A DNA stretch of 64,000 nucleotides from Rhodococcoides corynebacterioides NBRC 14404 (GTDB taxonomy: Bacteria > Actinomycetota > Actinomycetes > Mycobacteriales > Mycobacteriaceae). The stretch's first letter is position 1, and each line of letters opens with the position of its first letter. Below the pieces are notes generated by a model. That model had not been told where the DNA came from and ran no database searches. It was given only the letters and a program-made list of their open reading frames with translations. The stretch lies in contig NZ_BCWV01000004.1 in the NCBI RefSeq assembly GCF_001894765.1, forward strand, positions 62,001 through 126,000, given 5' to 3'. Positions 19,577 to 28,450 of the stretch are shown one piece after another. The position numbers were made by a program, and so were the translations under genes.

Positions 19577-20098
19577 ATGTGCGACGTGTTCCCCGTCGAC
19601 CGCACTTCCCGCCCCCGCACCCCGGCCGTCTCGCGCCGCTCGGTTCTGCGTGCGTCGGCAACGCTGGGCGCCGCGGCGATGCTGGCCGGAGCGACGGCGT
19701 GCAGCGGCGCGGACGAGGCGTCCCCGGTCGAACCCGACCCCCTGCTGGCCGAGGCGCGGCGCGCGCGTGCCGACGCCGCCGCCGCACGGGCCGTGCTGGC
19801 CGATCGCCCGGACCTGGTGGACACCATGACCGTCGTCGCGGATCAGCGCACCGCGCACGCCGACGCTCTCGACGCCGAGATCGTCCGCGTCACCCCCGTC
19901 ACCGCCACCACGACACCGACGACCACCGCCTCGGTCCAGCCGAGCGACATCCCCACGCCCGCGCAACTGCGCGACGATCTGACCGAGTCCGCCCAGCGTG
20001 CGGCGACCCTGGCGCGGTCGACGCAGGGTTACCGCGGCGGGCTGCTCGGGTCGATCAGCGCGTCCTGCACCCTCGTCGCGGCAGCGATACAAGCGTGA
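19577..20098 (+). CDS. Tat-type lipoprotein, unknown function
   Basis: Protein of 173 residues with a twin-arginine signal (SRRSVLRA, R20-R21), a hydrophobic core and a lipobox-like AGATAC ending at C42, so likely a Tat-exported, lipid-anchored protein. The mature part is Ala/Thr-rich with short helical stretches. It precedes a ferritin-like DUF4439 gene, an arrangement comparable to Rv2843-Rv2844 in M. tuberculosis. Function unknown. Both ends touch tandem repeats: the start follows a 26-bp array and the last seven codons with the stop form unit one of a 21-bp array. No strong ribosome site precedes the ATG. Confidence 0.75.
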   Translation: MCDVFPVDRTSRPRTPAVSRRSVLRASATLGAAAMLAGATACSGADEASPVEPDPLLAEARRARADAAAARAVLADRPDLVDTMTVVADQRTAHADALDAEIVRVTPVTATTTPTTTASVQPSDIPTPAQLRDDLTESAQRAATLARSTQGYRGGLLGSISASCTLVAAAIQA

Positions 20099-20185
20099 GC
20101 GGCAGCGATCCAGGCGTGAGCGGCAGCGATCCAGGCGTGAGCGGCAGCGATCCAGGCGTGAGCGGCAGCGATCCACGCGTGAGCA
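20081..20185. repeat. 21-bp tandem repeat (5 copies) containing a stop codon
   Basis: Five units at 20081, 20102, 20123, 20144 and 20165, each reading GCAGCGAT...GCGTGAGCG with only a few substitutions; units two to four are identical. Unit one supplies the last codons and the TGA of the lipoprotein gene. Because 21 is a multiple of three, every further unit repeats the same TGA in the same frame. It fills most of the gap to the next gene. Confidence 0.95.
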
Positions 20186-20213
20186 CGGCCCGCGACCCCC
20201 GAAAGGCGACCTC

Positions 20214-20657
20214 GTGACCGATCTCGGATCCGAACAGCAGGCCCTGGTGGACGCCCTGGCCGCCGAACACGCGGCCGTCTTCGCCTACGGCGTCGTGGCG
20301 GCGTTCTCCAACCCCACCCGCGACCCGCTCGTCGCGCAGTACGCCGCCGACCACCGTGCCCGCCGGGACGCGACGATCGACGCCCTGACCGCCGCCGACG
20401 TCGAGGCACCGCCCGCCGCCGCCGGCTACACCGTGCCGTTCCCCGTCACCGACGCCGTCGCCGCCGCGCGTCTGGCGCAGCAGGTCGAGGAGGACACCGC
20501 CGTCGCATGGCGCTCGGTGATCGAACGGGCGCGGTCCGCGCCCACCCGGGAAGCCGCCGTCGTCGCCCTCACCGATGCCGCACGTCGGGCCGCGTCCTGG
20601 CGGGCCATTCTCGGCATCTTCCCGTCGACGGTCGCGTTCCCCGGCACACCGGCCTGA
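20214..20657 (+). CDS. DUF4439 ferritin-like domain protein
   Basis: All-helical 147-residue protein resembling the DUF4439 ferritin-like family: AAEHAAVFAYGVVAAF in helix one, an ADHRARRD helix, and QQVEEDTAVAWRSVI in helix three, giving Glu/His pairs that could bind a metal. No signal peptide. The GTG at 20214 was chosen because it lies just after the tandem repeats and starts the conserved fold. Likely co-transcribed with the lipoprotein. It ends 3 nt before the convergent methyltransferase-like gene. Metal binding is inference. Confidence 0.75.
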   Translation: MTDLGSEQQALVDALAAEHAAVFAYGVVAAFSNPTRDPLVAQYAADHRARRDATIDALTAADVEAPPAAAGYTVPFPVTDAVAAARLAQQVEEDTAVAWRSVIERARSAPTREAAVVALTDAARRAASWRAILGIFPSTVAFPGTPA

Positions 20658-20660
20658 CGA

Positions 20661-21275
20661 TCAGTCCGTGACGACGGCGAGCAGCAGCCCGTCGCGTCCG
20701 TGCACCCCGACCGTCTGCACCGCGGTGCCGTCCAGTCGTGGGTGCGCCGCCACCAGGTTCAGCATGGCGCGCAGGGTGTCCCCCGCCGGTCCGTCCGTGT
20801 CGACGGCGCCGTCACCGACCACACCGTCCGCGATGATCACCGTGCCGGGACGACCGAGCACCAGCGACCACTCCACGTACTGGGCCCCCGCGTCGACGGG
20901 GCCGTCCCGCGCGATGCGCCGGAGGTGGAGGTCGATGACCCCGAAGAGCGAGTCGTCGTCGGCTCGAATCCGGGCGAGGGTGGTCAGCGGTTCGCCGACC
21001 ATCAGGTCCACCCGCGACGCGAGCTCGTCGTCCAGCGACGACCGCACCGTGTCCGCGGCGGCCTCGGTGGCCACCAGGGTGACCACCCGCCCTCGCGGCC
21101 CCACGGCGCGCACGGCGTGCGCGGTGGATTCGCCGTCGAGCGGATCGACGATGAGGACCCGCTTCGCGCCGACGGTGCGAGCCATCACCGACGCGAGCTT
21201 GTCACCGGCCGACCGCTCGTCGAAGGTGCCGGCCAGCCTGGTCTCGGTGGCCTCGATCGGCCCCGGACCCGTCAC
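20661..21275 (-). CDS. O-methyltransferase-like protein, degenerate motifs
   Basis: Protein of 204 residues with the Rossmann layout of family 3 O-methyltransferases ([31 protein letters not shown]...). The usual SAM motif E-x-G-T-x-x-G-x-S is replaced by VDPLDGEST, and the metal-site IDADK is replaced by IDLHLRR. It may therefore bind a different ligand or be inactive. The GTG start at 21275 overlaps the proS stop by 4 nt, so it is translated with proS. Function unknown. Confidence 0.65.
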   Translation of the reverse strand: MTGPGPIEATETRLAGTFDERSAGDKLASVMARTVGAKRVLIVDPLDGESTAHAVRAVGPRGRVVTLVATEAAADTVRSSLDDELASRVDLMVGEPLTTLARIRADDDSLFGVIDLHLRRIARDGPVDAGAQYVEWSLVLGRPGTVIIADGVVGDGAVDTDGPAGDTLRAMLNLVAAHPRLDGTAVQTVGVHGRDGLLLAVVTD

Positions 21276-23029
21276 CGGATGCCGCGTCCGGTCGCAGTGA
21301 GAATCTCGCCCACGGCGTCGTCGGCCGCGACCTCCCGCGTGGATCCGTCGAACCGGTTCTTGAGCTCCACGGTGCCGTCGGCCCAGCCACGTCCGACCAC
21401 GAGGGTGAGCGGCACGCCGATCAGCTCGGAGTCCTTGAACTTGACGCCCGGCGAGACCTTCGGCCGGTCGTCGAGCAGCACGTCGAGCCCGCGGGCGTCC
21501 AGGTCGGCGGCGAGCGATTCCGCGCCGGCCCGCGCACCGTCGTCCTTGTTGGCGATGACGACGTGCACGTCCGCGGGACTCACCGAGGCCGGCCACCGCA
21601 GACCCTTGTCGTCGTGCATCTGCTCGGCGATCACCGCGACCAGGCGGGAGACGCCGACGCCGTAGGACCCCTGGATCAGGCGAACCGGCTTGCCGTTCTC
21701 GCCCAGGACGTCGACGGCGAAGGCGTCGGTGTACTTGGTGCCGAGCTGGAAGATGTGCCCGATCTCGATGCCGCGGGCGGAGACCAGGGTGCCGCGACCG
21801 TCGGGAGCGAGATCGCCGTCCCGGACCTCGGCGGCCTCGATGGTGCCGTCGGGCGTGAAGTCACGGCCGACCACGAGGTCGACCACGTGCTTGCCCTGCT
21901 CGTCCGCCCCCGTGATCCAGGCGGTACCGGTGACGACCCGCGGGTCGACGAGGTAGCGGACACCGTTCTCCAGCAACGCCTTCGGGCCGATGTACCCGCG
22001 CACCAGGAAAGGGTGAGCGGCGAAATCGGCATCCCCCAGCAACTCGAACTCCGCGGGCGCCAACGACGCCTCGAGGCGCTTGGTGTCCACCTCGCGATCG
22101 CCGGGCACGCCGATGGCCAGCAGTTCCCACTCACCGCCGGGGATGCGCGTCTTGACCAGGACGTTCTTCAGGGTGTCCGCCGCCGTGACCGTCCGCCCGA
22201 GGTCGGCGCCGTTGGCCCAGTCGACCAGCGTCGCGATGGTCGGGGTGGACCCCGTCTCGTGGACCACGGCCTCGGGAAGACCCTCGGTCGATCGCGACGG
22301 CGGCGCCGGGGTCACGACGGCCTCGACGTTGGCGGCGTATCCGCTCTCCGGGCTGCGGACGAACGTGTCCTCACCGATGTCGGACTCGGCCAGGAACTCC
22401 TCGGACGCGCTGCCGCCCATGGCGCCCGACGTCGCAGCGACGACGACGTACGAGATGCCGAGCCGGTCGAAGATGCGCTGGTAGGCCTCGCGGTGAGCGT
22501 GGTACGACGCCGTCGCGCCGGCCTCGTCGAGATCGAACGAGTAGGAGTCCTTCATGACGAACTCGCGGCCGCGCAGGATCCCGGCGCGCGGACGCTCCTC
22601 GTCGCGGTACTTCGTCTGGATCTGGTAGAGCGTGACCGGCAGGTCCTTGTACGACGAGTACTCGCCCTTGACCGTCAGGGCGAACAGTTCCTCGTGGGTG
22701 GGGCCGAGCAGCATGTCGGCACCCTTGCGGTCCTTCAGCCGGAACAATCCGTCCCCGTACTCGGTCCACCGATTCGTCACCTCGTAGGGCTCGCGCGGCA
22801 ACAGCGCCGGCAGTGAGATCTCCTGCGCGCCGATGGCGTTCATCTCCTCGCGCACCACCTGCTCCACCCGGCGCAGCACGGTCAGCCCGAGCGGCAGCCA
22901 GGAGTAGACACCCGGAGCCACACGGCGGACGTAACCGGCGCGCACGAGCAGCTTGTGGCTGGGCACCTCCGCGTCCGCCGGATCGTCACGGAGGGTGCGC
23001 AGGAACAGATGGGACAGACGGGTGATCAC
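21272..23029 (-). CDS. proS: Prolyl-tRNA synthetase
   Basis: Class II aminoacyl-tRNA synthetase charging tRNA-Pro. It is 585 residues with motif 1 ([13 protein letters not shown]), motif 2 ([17 protein letters not shown]) and motif 3 ([13 protein letters not shown]). An editing (INS) domain between motifs 2 and 3, about residues 230-400, marks the bacterial form. The GTG at 23029 ([13 protein letters not shown]) matches the family N-terminus; the open frame continues to 23299 antisense to yaaA. Divergent from yaaA with 55 nt between starts. Confidence 0.97.
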   Translation of the reverse strand: MITRLSHLFLRTLRDDPADAEVPSHKLLVRAGYVRRVAPGVYSWLPLGLTVLRRVEQVVREEMNAIGAQEISLPALLPREPYEVTNRWTEYGDGLFRLKDRKGADMLLGPTHEELFALTVKGEYSSYKDLPVTLYQIQTKYRDEERPRAGILRGREFVMKDSYSFDLDEAGATASYHAHREAYQRIFDRLGISYVVVAATSGAMGGSASEEFLAESDIGEDTFVRSPESGYAANVEAVVTPAPPSRSTEGLPEAVVHETGSTPTIATLVDWANGADLGRTVTAADTLKNVLVKTRIPGGEWELLAIGVPGDREVDTKRLEASLAPAEFELLGDADFAAHPFLVRGYIGPKALLENGVRYLVDPRVVTGTAWITGADEQGKHVVDLVVGRDFTPDGTIEAAEVRDGDLAPDGRGTLVSARGIEIGHIFQLGTKYTDAFAVDVLGENGKPVRLIQGSYGVGVSRLVAVIAEQMHDDKGLRWPASVSPADVHVVIANKDDGARAGAESLAADLDARGLDVLLDDRPKVSPGVKFKDSELIGVPLTLVVGRGWADGTVELKNRFDGSTREVAADDAVGEILTATGRGIR

Positions 23030-23084
23030 AGCCGACGAGCCTAGTGGGTGGAGGCAGCTATCCCGCTCGGTAGGGTTGCCGACC

Positions 23085-23822
23085 GTGCTGATCCTGCTGC
23101 CCCCGTCCGAGACGAAGTCCGACGGCGGCACCGGCGGCGCCCTCGACCTCGCCGCCCTCGCGCTGCCGGGCCTGACTCCCGCGCGGGAGGCCGTCGTCGA
23201 TGCCCTCGTCGGGCTGGCCGACGATCCCGACGCCCCCCGCGTGCTGGGCCTCGGCTCCACGCAGAGCGCGGACGCCGTCCGCAACGCCGAGATCCGCACC
23301 TCGCCGACCGCGCCGGCACTCGAGCGCTACACCGGCGTGCTCTACGACGCGTTCGACGCACCGTCGCTCACCCGCGCCGGGCGGGCCCGCGCGGCCGACC
23401 GGCTCTGGATCGGATCCGCCCTCTTCGGCGCCGTTCGCGCGACCGACCCCGTGCCCTGGTACCGCCTGTCCGGCGGCACCACCCTGCCGGGTCTCGGCAC
23501 GCTTCGCTCGCACTGGAAGCCGCACCTGGGCGACGCGCTCGCCGGCGCCGCGCAGGGAGTGGTGGTCGACCTGCGGTCCGGCGTCTACCAGGACCTCGGC
23601 CCCGTCCCCGGGGCCGTGACCGCCACCGTCGTCACCGAGAAGCCGGACGGCAGTCGCAGCGTGGTCAGCCACTTCAACAAGCACCACAAGGGCCTGCTCG
23701 CCCGGGCACTGACCACCACCCGCGCCGAACCGACCGACGTGCGGGGGCTCGCTCGCGTGGCGCGCGCCGCCGGGCTGCGCGTGGAGGTCACCTCGCCGAC
23801 CCTGCTGACCGTCGTGACCTGA
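23085..23822 (+). CDS. YaaA-family (DUF328) peroxide stress protein
   Basis: Protein of 245 residues with the family hallmarks LLPPSETK at the N-terminus, [11 protein letters not shown] in the middle and [13 protein letters not shown] near residue 205. In E. coli YaaA lowers intracellular free iron during peroxide stress and binds DNA. The GTG at 23085 is directly at the conserved start. It is convergent with the efpA-type exporter, separated by 30-bp repeats. Confidence 0.9.
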   Translation: MLILLPPSETKSDGGTGGALDLAALALPGLTPAREAVVDALVGLADDPDAPRVLGLGSTQSADAVRNAEIRTSPTAPALERYTGVLYDAFDAPSLTRAGRARAADRLWIGSALFGAVRATDPVPWYRLSGGTTLPGLGTLRSHWKPHLGDALAGAAQGVVVDLRSGVYQDLGPVPGAVTATVVTEKPDGSRSVVSHFNKHHKGLLARALTTTRAEPTDVRGLARVARAAGLRVEVTSPTLLTVVT

Positions 23823-23854
23823 CTCGGCCGCGGACGGCCTGCGCCGGGTACGCC

Positions 23855-23938
23855 TCAGCCGCGAGCGGCTTCCTGTGACACGCGTCAGCCGCGAGCGGCT
23901 TCCTGTGACACGCGTCAGCCGCGAGCGGCTTCCTGTGC
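23855..23938. repeat. 30-bp tandem repeat (2.8 copies) containing the exporter stop codon
   Basis: Units start at 23855, 23885 and 23915, each TCAGCCGCGAGCGGCTTCCT then GTGACACGCG. The third stops after 24 bp at the exporter coding sequence. Read on the minus strand, each copy encodes the exporter's last codons (QEAARG) and its TGA in the same frame. It fills the gap between the convergent yaaA and exporter genes. Each unit also carries the inverted repeat GCCGCGAGCGGC. Confidence 0.95.
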
Positions 23939-25399
23939 AGCCTTGGCGGACGCCACGTCCGCCGCGCTGTACCGGATGAACAGGGCCGACACGGCCGCGA
24001 TGGCGGCCAATCCCGCGCAGCCGAGCAGTCCGAAGGTGTACCCCTCGCCCAGCACCCGCACCTGCTCGTCGGTCATCGACACCGCCGACCCCGTGACGCC
24101 GCCGAGGGAGAGCGTCTTCGCCGCCGCCATCGCGCTGACCACCGCCAGACCGAGCGGCCCACCGAGGTTCTGCGCCACCAGCGAGATCGCCGTCAGCGGT
24201 CCGATGTTCTCCGCCCGCACCTGGGCGATCGCGCAGAGCGGCAGGGCGATGACCGCCAGGCCGACGCCGAAACCGATGCCGCCGATCGGCAGGAAGAGAT
24301 CGGACCAGTACGACGCGTCGACGTCGATGCGGGACGCGAAGATCAGGTAACCGACGGTCAGCACCGCGCCGGTGAACACGATCCATCGCGGCGCGACGCG
24401 CGGCGCGAGCCACGAGGACGTGATCGCGGCCAGCGCCATTCCGCCGCCGAAGGGGATGAACGAGATGCCCGCGTGCAGCGGGCTGTAGCCGAGGACGTCC
24501 TGCACGAACACCGCCACGATCACGGTCATCGCGAACAGGGCGCCGCCGGAGAAGAAGATGGCCGCGAACGTCGCGACCCGGTCGCGATCGCGGAACAACT
24601 CGAACGGCAGCAGGGGGTTGCTCGCGCGACGTTCCACCACGAGGAACGCGCCGAGGAGGGCGAGTCCGACCAGGACGGACGCCACGGTGACGGCGTCGGT
24701 CCAACCGCGCTCGGGCCCCTCGACGATGCCGAACACCACGGCCGTCGAGCCGAGGGTGGCGAGGATCGCTCCGGGGACGTCGAGCGCGGTACGCGCCGCC
24801 GCCGTCTCCACGAGTGCTCGCGCGCCGACGACGAGGATGGCCAGTCCGATCGGCACGTTGATGAGGAAGATCCAGCGCCAGGACACCTCGGTGAGCGCAC
24901 CGCCGATGATGAGCCCGGAGAAGGACCCCACCCCGGTCATGGCCGCGTAGATCGCGATCGCCTGATTGCGGACCGGGCCGGGCGCGAACGTCGTCGCCAC
25001 CAGGGCGAACGCCGTGGGTGAAGCGACGGCCGCACCGGCGCCCTGCACGATGCGTGCGCCGACCAGCATCGCCTCGTTCTGGGCCAGGCCGCACACGGCG
25101 GACGCCACCGTGAACAGCGCGACGCCCGTGAGGAACATCCGCTTACGGCCGAAGGAGTCGCCCATCCGCCCACCGAGGAGCATGAGGCCGCCGAAGGCCA
25201 GCACGTAGGACGACACCACCCAGTTGCGTCCGGCGTCCGAGAGGTTCAGTTCCGCCTGCAGCGGCGCGAGGGCGAGATTGATGACGGTGCCGTCCAACAC
25301 GGCCATCAACTGCATGCCGCCGAGGGCGACGATGGCCAGTCCGAACGCGCGGGTCGTCACCGGATAACTGACGGGCGCGACGTGCTGGGAGGCGGACAT
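23915..25399 (-). CDS. efpA: MFS drug exporter, EfpA-like (DHA2 family)
   Basis: Proton-driven efflux pump of 494 residues with 14 predicted membrane segments. Markers are GGMQLMAVLDGTVINLALAP in TM1 (motif D1-like), GGRMGDSFGRKR in the TM2-TM3 loop (motif A), and GSFSGLIIGGALTEVSWRW (motif C region). Position between proS and the cysG-type gene is as for M. tuberculosis efpA (Rv2846c), and the sequence style agrees. Drug or lipid substrate unknown. The ATG at 25399 follows a short gap. Its last codons form part of a 30-bp tandem repeat. Confidence 0.88.
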   Translation of the reverse strand: MSASQHVAPVSYPVTTRAFGLAIVALGGMQLMAVLDGTVINLALAPLQAELNLSDAGRNWVVSSYVLAFGGLMLLGGRMGDSFGRKRMFLTGVALFTVASAVCGLAQNEAMLVGARIVQGAGAAVASPTAFALVATTFAPGPVRNQAIAIYAAMTGVGSFSGLIIGGALTEVSWRWIFLINVPIGLAILVVGARALVETAAARTALDVPGAILATLGSTAVVFGIVEGPERGWTDAVTVASVLVGLALLGAFLVVERRASNPLLPFELFRDRDRVATFAAIFFSGGALFAMTVIVAVFVQDVLGYSPLHAGISFIPFGGGMALAAITSSWLAPRVAPRWIVFTGAVLTVGYLIFASRIDVDASYWSDLFLPIGGIGFGVGLAVIALPLCAIAQVRAENIGPLTAISLVAQNLGGPLGLAVVSAMAAAKTLSLGGVTGSAVSMTDEQVRVLGEGYTFGLLGCAGLAAIAAVSALFIRYSAADVASAKAAQEAARG

Positions 25400-25410
25400 G
25401 GTCGGCCACT

Positions 25411-26646
25411 CTACTGCCCGGGAACGAGATCCCCGATCCGCGCCGGAAAACCCGCAACGGGTCCGACGACGATGATCGCCGGGGGCCGGATGTTCTCCTC
25501 ACGGACCCGGTCGGCGATCGTGGCGAGGTCGGCGTGCACCACCCGCTGCGACCGCGTGGTGCCCTCCTGGATCGCGACGACCGGGGTGTCGGCGGGTCGG
25601 CCGTGAGCGGTCAGGACCGCGGCGAACGCGTCGATCCGCTCCACGGCCATGAGCAGGACCAGGGTGCCACGCAGCCGAGCGAGCGCGGGCCAGTCGATCA
25701 GCGACTCGGGGTGGTCGGGGCGCAGGTGCCCGCTGACGACGACGAACTCGTGGGTGACACCGCGGTGGGTCACGGGCACTCCGGCGGCCGACGGCACCGA
25801 GATGGCACTGGTGATGCCGGGAACGACGGTGACGGGCACGCCGGCCGCGGTGCACGCCTCGAGCTCCTCGTACCCCCGCCCGAACACGTACGGATCGCCG
25901 CCCTTGAGACGCACGACGAACTTGCCGGCCTTGGCGTGGGTGATCAGGGCGTCGTTGATCGCCTCCTGCGCCATGAAGCGCCCGTACGGGATCTTCGAGG
26001 CGTCGATCACCTGCACGTGCGGACCGAGTTCGGCGAGCAACTCGGGCGGAGCGAGCCGGTCCGCGACCACGACGTCGGCGCGGGCCAGGAGCCGTCGTCC
26101 GCGCACCGTGATCAGGTCCGGGTCCCCCGGACCGCCGCCGACGAGCGCGACTCCGGCGACCTCGGGCTCCGCTGCGTCGGCGATCGCGCCGGACTGCAGT
26201 CCGTCGAGCAGGGCGTTGCGGACCGCGGCCGACCGTCGGTGCTCGCCGCCGGCGAGCACCCCCACGGTGAGACCGTCGTACTCCGCGCTGGCGGGCGTGA
26301 CGGCGGTGCCGTCGCGCGCGACGTCCGCGCGGACGCAGAAGATCCGGTCCCGCTCGGCCTCCGCCACGATGGCGGCGTTCGTGTCGGCCTCGTCGGTGCA
26401 GGCGATGGCGTACCAGGCGCCGGCGAGGTCGCCGTCGCGGTAGTCGCGCACCTCCAGCTCGATCTGCCCGAAGTCGGCGAGGGCGTCGACGGCCGGAGTC
26501 GCCTCCCGCGCGATCACCGTCACCCGGGCGCCGCACGAGATCAGCAACGGCAGGCGGCGCTGGGCGACGCTGCCGCCACCGACGACCACCACGCGGCGAC
26601 CGGCCAGGTTCAGCCCCACCAAGTAGGGGGAATCGGTCGCATCCAC
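25411..26646 (-). CDS. cysG: Siroheme synthase-like: precorrin-2 dehydrogenase fused to uroporphyrinogen-III C-methyltransferase
   Basis: Of 411 residues, the N-terminal ~190 form a Met8/SirC-type NAD-binding module (VVVVGGGSVAQRRLPLL; YAIACTDE). The C-terminal ~220 form the SAM-dependent SUMT (VGGGPGDPDLITVRG, VVRLKGGDPYVFGRG, VVPGITSAISVPSAAGVPVTHR). It makes precorrin-2 and sirohydrochlorin, the branch point of siroheme and cobalamin. GTG start at 26646. In the same direction as cobB and cobO but separated from them by the PhoD gene. Confidence 0.94.
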   Translation of the reverse strand: MDATDSPYLVGLNLAGRRVVVVGGGSVAQRRLPLLISCGARVTVIAREATPAVDALADFGQIELEVRDYRDGDLAGAWYAIACTDEADTNAAIVAEAERDRIFCVRADVARDGTAVTPASAEYDGLTVGVLAGGEHRRSAAVRNALLDGLQSGAIADAAEPEVAGVALVGGGPGDPDLITVRGRRLLARADVVVADRLAPPELLAELGPHVQVIDASKIPYGRFMAQEAINDALITHAKAGKFVVRLKGGDPYVFGRGYEELEACTAAGVPVTVVPGITSAISVPSAAGVPVTHRGVTHEFVVVSGHLRPDHPESLIDWPALARLRGTLVLLMAVERIDAFAAVLTAHGRPADTPVVAIQEGTTRSQRVVHADLATIADRVREENIRPPAIIVVGPVAGFPARIGDLVPGQ

Positions 26647-26696
26647 GTCGCGGAACCCTACTGCAGCCGCCGGTGACCGGCCGACCGCCGACGGGC

Positions 26697-28391
26697 TCAG
26701 CGGCGGCGCGCGCCCGACGGCGTGAGGTCGTATTCCGCGGTGGTGCGCAGCGTCTGCCGCCCGTCGGCGACCGCCGCGTGGTCGACACGCAGATGCAGCG
26801 CCTGCGAATCGGTGGTGAGCGACATCACGCCGTTGTCGAACCAGGGACCGGCTTCGGTCTCCCAGCGCGCGTGGACCGGTTCCACCTTCGCGCGGCGCGC
26901 GAGCCGTTCGAGCACCCGCGCCACGGGTCGGCGGATGGCCAGCCGGTTCACGGCCCGGATGGGGAGGTCCAGCGGATTCCGGAACGGCGACATCGTCAGT
27001 TGATACAGCGCGGTCGACGTCGGCACTCGGGTCTCCGCGCGCGCGACGTAGGAGCAGTGCACGTCGCCCGACAGCCACACCAGAGAGCGCGGCGCCTGCG
27101 GTCCGGTGACCACCTCGTCCACCAGGTCGACCATGTCCGCGAAGGACTTGCCGAACGCCGCCCAGTGTTCGAGGTCGAGCGCGATCCGCAGCTTCTCCCC
27201 CACCGTCGCCGCGCGACGACCCCACGCGCCCTGCGCGACCGCCTCGTTCCACTGCTCGATGTTGTGCAGACCCGGAAGCATGAGGAACGGCAGCGACGAG
27301 CCGAGCAGCACGTGCTCGGTCTCGGCGGTGAGCGCCTTCTCGCGCACCCAGGCCCACTCGGTGTCGTCGACCAGCGCGCGCCGCTCCGGCGTCAGGTCCC
27401 GCGAGCAGCGTGAGTCGATCATGATCAGGCGGGTGTTGCCGATGTCGCGGTGGTAGCTCCACCGCGCCGACGACGGCTCGCTGTCGGCTCGTAGCGCGAA
27501 CTCCGCGAGCAGCTTCTCCCGCTCGGCATCCGAGGTCGCCGACCGCATCGCGGCGTACATCTCGTCCTCTTCCAGTTCCTGCGGGGACAGGTTGCCCAGG
27601 TGCTGGTAGACCCAGTAGGACGAGAACGCGCCGATCACACGGTCCTGCCACCACGGCGCCCGGGTGACCTCCGCGCGCCAGTCGGCGGAGGAGTTCCAGT
27701 CGTCCCGGAGGTCGTGATCGTCGAGGATCATGCACGTCGGCACCGTGGCGAGGAGCTCGCGGACGCGGATGTCGCCCCACGACTCCTGGTAGAGCCAGGT
27801 GTACTCCTCGAAGTCGCAGATCTCGTCCTCGACGTCCTCGGACCGTGCGCCCGCCGCGCGCTCGCCCGCAGCGCGGCGGGCGTGGAGCCGATCCACGATC
27901 TCCGGCGACGGATCGTCGGCGTACACCTGGTCGCCGAGGAAGACGAGCAGGTCCGGCCACAGGGAAGAGTCCTGGTCGCGCACCCGATCGGCCATCCCCA
28001 CGAGGGCGTCCGCGCCGATGCGTGTCAACGCCTCGTCGCTGTACGTGTCGCCGCGGCGGCAGGATCCGAAGGCCACGGTGATCGGGCCGTCGGCACGCTG
28101 GGTGTGCACGACGGCGCGACGCCCGGCCGCCGGCCACACCTCGGCTCCGTCGATCGAGACCGTGTAGTCGACGACGGTGTCCGGCGGCAGGCCTTCCACG
28201 GCGACGAGAGCGTAGTGGTGGCCGTGGAGGCCCCAGGTGGGTTCCTCGACGCGCCGCGTCTCCCCCGAGTCGGCTCGCGTCTGCACCGCCACCGTGCAGG
28301 CGCGGTCGGTCTCGACCCAGAACGTGGCGCGGTCGCAGTCGACGTAGCGCACCAGGGGGCCGAGGAGAAGTCGGCCGTCGATGTCCGTCAT
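26697..28391 (-). CDS. PhoD-like alkaline phosphatase D family protein
   Basis: Metallophosphatase of 564 residues: an N-terminal fibronectin-like segment (FWVETDRACTVAVQT), then a PhoD core with FGSCRRGD, FLGDQVYAD, DDHDLRDDWN and SGDVHCSY supplying metal ligands. PhoD-type enzymes are usually exported phosphodiesterases, but no Tat or Sec signal is visible here, so this one looks cytoplasmic. The ATG at 28391 has GGACGGA just upstream. It lies between cobB and the cysG-type gene without an obvious pathway link. Confidence 0.85.
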   Translation of the reverse strand: MTDIDGRLLLGPLVRYVDCDRATFWVETDRACTVAVQTRADSGETRRVEEPTWGLHGHHYALVAVEGLPPDTVVDYTVSIDGAEVWPAAGRRAVVHTQRADGPITVAFGSCRRGDTYSDEALTRIGADALVGMADRVRDQDSSLWPDLLVFLGDQVYADDPSPEIVDRLHARRAAGERAAGARSEDVEDEICDFEEYTWLYQESWGDIRVRELLATVPTCMILDDHDLRDDWNSSADWRAEVTRAPWWQDRVIGAFSSYWVYQHLGNLSPQELEEDEMYAAMRSATSDAEREKLLAEFALRADSEPSSARWSYHRDIGNTRLIMIDSRCSRDLTPERRALVDDTEWAWVREKALTAETEHVLLGSSLPFLMLPGLHNIEQWNEAVAQGAWGRRAATVGEKLRIALDLEHWAAFGKSFADMVDLVDEVVTGPQAPRSLVWLSGDVHCSYVARAETRVPTSTALYQLTMSPFRNPLDLPIRAVNRLAIRRPVARVLERLARRAKVEPVHARWETEAGPWFDNGVMSLTTDSQALHLRVDHAAVADGRQTLRTTAEYDLTPSGARRR

Positions 28392-28450
28392 TCCGTCCAG
28401 AGTGCCACTTCCGGCGGCGACGGCGGGCGAGCGCGCGAAAACGGACGGAT

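Noticed and set aside
20081..20185. Possible CRISPR-like array
   Set aside because: Units are contiguous with no unique spacers; it is a simple tandem repeat.
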